From assembly GCA_937915285.1 (NCBI GenBank), contig CALDNG010000291.1:1-9012 (forward strand): a stretch of DNA of 9,012 nt. The letters are read 5' to 3'. The stretch is from an uncultured Desulfomonile sp. GTDB lineage: Bacteria; Desulfobacterota; Desulfomonilia; Desulfomonilales; Desulfomonilaceae. Shown here in pieces: positions 5,945-9,012 of this stretch. The notes beneath the pieces are model-generated. The model was not told where the DNA came from, made no database searches, and worked only from the letters and a program-made list of their open reading frames with translations. A program made the position numbers and the translations under genes. How positions within the stretch are numbered: the first letter of the stretch is position 1; the number at the start of each line of letters is the position of its first letter.

Positions 5945-8266
5945 TCAAACTGCGCTACAGGTTTCCAAGGGCTTGTCGGAAGAAAACTTGGCAGGGAGCC
6001 TGATGATGAAACGAGCGCCGACCCCGAGTTCACTGTCAAAAAACATTTTCCCACCATGCTCTGAAACAATCTTGCTCGTCACCAGCAAGCCCAGTCCAGT
6101 GCCTTTGCTGCCCTTTGTGGAATAGAAGCTTGAGAAGAGCTTCCTTTTGGTCTCATCCGTCATTCCCGAACCATCGTCAGCAACTTCAAAGGCCATGCCT
6201 CCATCGGGTTCCTCGTATGTTTTCACCGTTATGGTATGGCTATTTTTAGATTTGTCGGTTTCACAGGAGTCGATCGCATTTGAGACCAGGTTGGACAAAC
6301 ACGTGTGAATGCCTCTTTGGTCCAGAAATATCTTCACTGCGGAACCAAGATCTGAGTCGAAATCTCGCTTGATGGCTATTCCCATTTCTTGAGCCCTTAT
6401 GTCGAAAAGGTTACACACTTCTTCGGCAAGCTGATTGGGGTCCGTTGCTTCGTATTCGGGGTTCCTCTCTTTGGAATAATTCAGAAGGTCCTTAACCAGG
6501 ATAGAAATGCGGGCTATGTTGTTCTGTACCATGCGCCAGCCACGTTCGAGCAACGACTTGTCATCATCTTCCATTGCAGTCTGGACAACATATAAGCCCC
6601 CCTCCAGTCCCTGGATTATGTTCTTGATGCCATGGGCCAGACCTGCTACGGTTTGACCAACCACGGCAAGACGGTCAGAAGCCTGCTTTTCTCTTTCTAG
6701 CCTTTTGAATGTTCTTAGATCCTGAAAGAAGCCGACTGCCCCTGATGGCTGGTCATTGTCATAAAGCAGGAATCCTGAAAAACTGACCGGAATGGATTCT
6801 CCATCAGACGATTTTAGGGTGGCTTCCCTCGTGACAAGTCTAGATGAAACCAACTGGCGCCCGAACTGGGAAGCAACAATCATTTCAGTAAATGGCTGAG
6901 GAAAATATTTCTGGATTTCCGCGTCTCCTATTACATCAGCCACATCATACCGGAGCAATTCCTGCGCAGCATTGTTGTAAATTGCTATCCTTCCAGTCTC
7001 ATCAGTAGCAACAATTCCATGTATCGAATTTTCTATGAGATTTGTCTGGAAATCCTTGGAAACCCGCAACTCCTTCTGAAGCTTGACCTTGTCACCTATG
7101 TCCATGGCAATTACCATGGCATAAATAACCTTTCCTTTCTGGTCAAAAATCGGAGTGGTATAGCTCACATAATTAGCCTCTTCACCTGAAACTGTTAGGC
7201 CACAGTGTTGCTTCTTGGAAGTCGCCCCATCCATCAATGTCTCTACGGCATGACAGTCTTCGCAACGCTCGCTGCGTTTCTTGAACACCTCGTAACATTT
7301 CATGCCGACGCTTCCCTTGAAAAGGTCAGACATGTAACTGTTTTGCTTAACTATTCGGAACTCCTGGTTTACCACACATATAAAACAGGGGACCTGCTCG
7401 AAGAGATTTTTGTATTCCCATCGGCTGCTTATAAGCTCATGAGTTCTCTCACGAATTTCCTGTCCCATCTTGTTGAAAGCCTCGGACAGTTCCCCGAGTT
7501 GGTCTTTTCTTTCGACTGGAGCCTGATAGTTGAGATCTCCCGCGGCCATTTGCTGGATGGCCCTCTTGAGTGTTTCTACCGGAATGTGAACACGTAGGTA
7601 CAAGTATCCGACTATCGTACCCAGGATCGCTATGAACGTTCCTATTCCCAAGACCACTGTGCTATCGATCATACCTCTGAGATGAGAATCAAAACCCTTT
7701 AGCGACAATTTCAGGTCCAGAACTCCAAGGACTTTTTGACTCTGTGGATGGAAATGGCATTTGGCATTCCAGCAGCTTTGCTCATTGTAGATAGGAGTTA
7801 TCATGCCTAGATGTCTTATTCCTGCCATTTCACTAACCCTGGTTCTCTTGTCCGTCTTGACTTCGCCAAAAGGCTTGTCTTCTGAATGGCAGGCGTAACA
7901 GGCGCCGGCCTGCTTATCAACCTTGGTTCCCACCTCGGAATTTTCTGTTGCGAATTTGATGACACCTTCGTGGTTGTAGATCCTGATGCTGGATATTTCG
8001 TCTTCCTTGCTGATATCCCTGATAAACATCATGGTAGCAGTGGCGTCATCGTGAAGCATGCTGTTGTAAATGGCGTTCATCACAGCAGAACTAAACCTGG
8101 AAGCCTCTCTAAGGAGTTGAGAAAAATAGAATTCCTGGTGTAAATCAACCAGAAGGAATATGAACACTACATGCGAAAGAAAAAGTATTAGGCCCACCAT
8201 GAATGCGACTTTGAATCCGAGACTGCGGGTAAGGATCACCCATTTTTTGGAAAGCCGATTCAGCAT
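5945..8266 (-). CDS. Membrane sensor histidine kinase with diheme-c periplasmic domain, HAMP and two PAS domains
   Basis: A 773-residue two-component sensor kinase. Order of parts: helix 1 (about 19-41); an extracytoplasmic sensor (42-200) with C123-YA-C126-H127 (CXXCH) and C165-WNAK-C170-H171 (CX4CH), both known heme-c attachment forms; helix 2 (201-224); HAMP (about 225-277); PAS1 (about 285-393); PAS2 (about 404-516); a HisKA-type dimerisation region with H545 in GLAHGIKN; and an HATPase_c domain with N659/N663 (N-box), DDGSGM (697-702), the FSSFYSTKG stretch (711-719) and GTGLGL (722-727). The residue after the phosphoacceptor His is Gly, not the usual Glu/Asp. PAS1 has C324, C335, C338 and H339, a Cys-rich pattern in cytoplasmic PAS domains that is unlikely to bind heme c. 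ATG 8266 follows a GAAGGTGAAGG stretch; the receiver gene ends 55 bases before it. Sensing of the periplasmic redox state or cytochrome pool is inferred from the hemes and from the Hmc/Tmc genes downstream. Confidence 0.9.
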   Translation of the reverse strand: MLNRLSKKWVILTRSLGFKVAFMVGLILFLSHVVFIFLLVDLHQEFYFSQLLREASRFSSAVMNAIYNSMLHDDATATMMFIRDISKEDEISSIRIYNHEGVIKFATENSEVGTKVDKQAGACYACHSEDKPFGEVKTDKRTRVSEMAGIRHLGMITPIYNEQSCWNAKCHFHPQSQKVLGVLDLKLSLKGFDSHLRGMIDSTVVLGIGTFIAILGTIVGYLYLRVHIPVETLKRAIQQMAAGDLNYQAPVERKDQLGELSEAFNKMGQEIRERTHELISSRWEYKNLFEQVPCFICVVNQEFRIVKQNSYMSDLFKGSVGMKCYEVFKKRSERCEDCHAVETLMDGATSKKQHCGLTVSGEEANYVSYTTPIFDQKGKVIYAMVIAMDIGDKVKLQKELRVSKDFQTNLIENSIHGIVATDETGRIAIYNNAAQELLRYDVADVIGDAEIQKYFPQPFTEMIVASQFGRQLVSSRLVTREATLKSSDGESIPVSFSGFLLYDNDQPSGAVGFFQDLRTFKRLEREKQASDRLAVVGQTVAGLAHGIKNIIQGLEGGLYVVQTAMEDDDKSLLERGWRMVQNNIARISILVKDLLNYSKERNPEYEATDPNQLAEEVCNLFDIRAQEMGIAIKRDFDSDLGSAVKIFLDQRGIHTCLSNLVSNAIDSCETDKSKNSHTITVKTYEEPDGGMAFEVADDGSGMTDETKRKLFSSFYSTKGSKGTGLGLLVTSKIVSEHGGKMFFDSELGVGARFIIRLPAKFSSDKPLETCSAV

Positions 8267-8321
8267 GGACCTTCACCTTCAACTCAAATTGTTGTGGTTC
8301 ACAAAGATTGGACACGTGTAT

Positions 8322-8714
8322 TTAATCACCTACGACTTCCTTAACGGCTTTGAGGAATTCATCCTTGTCAATGGGTTTTTCGATGTATCCCTGAGGGGCC
8401 GGTATGGATCTTTGGTGTATGAACTTTTTGAAATCCATGTAACCCAAAGCGGACGTAGAGAATCCTGTCACCATAATCACTGGCACTGTTTTGAGTGACT
8501 CGTCCTTCCGCATTTCCCGATACATCTTGATCCCCGTCTTCTCTGGCATAAGCAAGTCGAGGCAAACCAGATCAGGTTGCTCACTCAACACCTTCTTCAT
8601 CCCCTCCACCCCATCAGAGGCCTCGGTCACTTCGTAGCCATTTTTTTTGAGCAATGTGCCGAGAAAAACCAGAGTGTCTGGCTCGTCGTCAATGATTAGG
8701 ATTTTTTTTGGCAT
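8322..8714 (-). CDS. Single-domain response regulator (receiver only)
   Basis: A 130-residue receiver protein with no output domain. Visible features are the acidic pair D9/D10, the phosphoacceptor D53 in CLDLLMP, T83 in VTG, and K113 in YIEKP. T83 and K113 are 30 residues apart, about eight more than in CheY, so the loop and helix before the conserved Lys are extended (FKKFIHQRSIPAPQGY). It is the first gene after the predicted sigma-54 promoter, and the kinase that presumably phosphorylates it follows after 55 bases. AAGGAGGGA precedes the ATG at good distance. Lacking a DNA-binding domain, it must signal through a protein partner or phosphorelay; no sigma-54 activator is present in the window. 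The family is certain; its target is unknown. Confidence 0.93.
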   Translation of the reverse strand: MPKKILIIDDEPDTLVFLGTLLKKNGYEVTEASDGVEGMKKVLSEQPDLVCLDLLMPEKTGIKMYREMRKDESLKTVPVIMVTGFSTSALGYMDFKKFIHQRSIPAPQGYIEKPIDKDEFLKAVKEVVGD

Positions 8715-8773
8715 GACCGGTCCCTCCTTGTCTCAAGGCGGCTTTGAATTTGTTGGGTTGCTTCGGCTATCCT

Positions 8774-8797
8774 CCAGTTCATCCCTGCGGATGCTGG
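8774..8797 (-). promoter_or_regulatory. Hairpin at the predicted 5' end of the operon leader
   Basis: CCAG-CATCC-GCAG-GGATG-AA-CTGG on the minus strand can fold into a nine-pair stem (5 + 4 pairs with a two-base bulge) and a four-base loop. It would begin within about five bases of the transcription start predicted from the sigma-54 site, where stem-loops often protect a message from decay. It is not followed by a T-run. The role is inferred. Confidence 0.4.
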
Positions 8798-8812
8798 TTT
8801 GCTGTTATTAGG

Positions 8813-8827
8813 GCAAGTTTCGTGCCA
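8813..8827 (-). promoter_or_regulatory. Sigma-54 (RpoN) promoter upstream of the response regulator
   Basis: The minus strand reads TGGCACG-AAAC-TTGC, a full match to the core sigma-54 consensus TGGCACG-N4-TTGC. The invariant GG (-24) and GC (-12) are separated by the required ten bases. The predicted start is near 8801, giving a leader of about 87 bases before the ATG at 8714. It sits in the only long intergenic stretch ahead of the gene string, in the right orientation. Such promoters need an AAA+ enhancer-binding activator, which is not encoded here. Confidence 0.8.
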
Positions 8828-8846
8828 CCAACCTCGAATAGCCCCA

Positions 8847-8862
8847 AACATACGATCATGTT
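8847..8862. promoter_or_regulatory. Inverted repeat just upstream of the sigma-54 promoter
   Basis: AACAT-N6-ATGTT is a perfect 5-bp dyad centred about 28 bases upstream of the -24 element. It overlaps a copy of ATACGATC (8850-8857) that recurs at 8929-8936, followed in both cases by an ATG (ATCATG versus ATCCATG). It could be a binding site for an activator or repressor. Short dyads occur by chance, so confidence is low. Confidence 0.35.
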
Positions 8863-8865
8863 CAG

Positions 8866-8878
8866 TATCAGGCTGATA
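8866..8878. promoter_or_regulatory. Perfect 13-base palindrome upstream of the sigma-54 promoter
   Basis: TATCAG-G-CTGATA is a perfect 6-bp inverted repeat with a one-base centre, four bases from the neighbouring dyad and about 40 bases upstream of the -24 element. It is a candidate operator or enhancer half. The rest of the leader (8879-8964) shows no gene with a credible ribosome binding site. Confidence 0.35.
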
Positions 8879-8964
8879 TTAGATAAGTTTTATGAATCAG
8901 GAAGTTTGAAGTAGGGGGTGGGCCTAGAATACGATCCATGACTTCTGGGGGATGTGATTTGGAT

Positions 8965-9012
8965 AGATCGGAAGAGCACACGTCTGAACTCCAGTCACGA
9001 GTGGATATCTCG
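8965..9012. other. Illumina TruSeq index adapter, not genomic
   Basis: The sequence beginning AGATCGGAAGAGCACACG is the TruSeq read-2/index adapter. After the constant 34 bases (8965-8998) follows GAGTGGAT and then ATCTCG, as in an indexed TruSeq adapter whose index region starts GAGTGG. Genomic sequence ends at 8964, so whatever lies upstream of the response regulator is cut off here. Confidence 0.98.

Noticed and set aside
5815..6069. Alternative minus-strand frame crossing the kinase 3' end and the gap, ending at the tmcD start
   Set aside because: It could mimic a frameshifted kinase tail, but the kinase ATPase domain is already complete in its own frame and the alternative translation shows no recognisable motif. 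Probably chance.
7249..7263. CEDCH in PAS1 as a third heme-c site
   Set aside because: It follows the second membrane helix and HAMP, so it is cytoplasmic, where heme c is not attached; listed only as a possible thiol or metal site.
8868..8939. 23-codon minus-strand ORF in the leader upstream of the sigma-54 site
   Set aside because: No good ribosome binding site, no recognisable protein features, and it lies upstream of the predicted transcription start.

Overview
This is a metagenome-style contig whose two ends are Illumina adapter (1-47 and 8965-9012), so the real insert is 48-8964. All genes I can support lie on the minus strand and read from high to low coordinates. The gene content points to a sulfate-reducing or closely related anaerobe of the Desulfobacterota (former Deltaproteobacteria): a sixteen-heme cytochrome c, a Tat-exported ferredoxin-like protein, a NarI-like cytochrome b, an HdrD-like iron-sulfur protein and a Trp-rich repeat protein are the hallmark parts of the Hmc and Tmc transmembrane electron-transfer complexes. 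I cannot name a genus.

Layout in transcription order: a 250-base leader (8715-8964) with a very good sigma-54 promoter match (8813-8827), small palindromes upstream of it and a hairpin near the predicted 5' end of the message; a single-domain response regulator (8322-8714); a membrane histidine kinase whose extracytoplasmic sensor carries two heme-c attachment motifs (5945-8266); a 126-base gap with a small inverted repeat; tmcD (4535-5818), tmcC (3875-4522) and tmcB (2521-3849), tightly spaced; hmcA with sixteen CXXCH motifs (698-2476); a 40-residue single-pass membrane protein (543-665) that is easy to miss; and hmcB (48-481), cut off by the adapter. An NrfD-like HmcC would be expected next but is not in the window.

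Inferred working model: HmcA collects electrons from periplasmic hydrogenase/formate dehydrogenase and cytochrome c3, and the HmcB ferredoxin and membrane subunits (TmcC and, off the contig, probably HmcC) pass them across or into the membrane. The cytoplasmic TmcB, with two [4Fe-4S] clusters and a CCG-type site, would use them for thiol/disulfide chemistry or as part of sulfate respiration. TmcD would be a cytoplasmic scaffold. The heme-c kinase and its receiver, at the head of the same gene string, may report the redox state of the periplasmic cytochrome pool to the expression of the complex, possibly through sigma-54.

The most notable points are the mixed Hmc/Tmc gene set, the heme-c sensor kinase coupled to it, the sigma-54 promoter, and the small membrane protein between hmcA and hmcB. 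No tRNA, rRNA, CRISPR array, insertion sequence or phage gene was seen.
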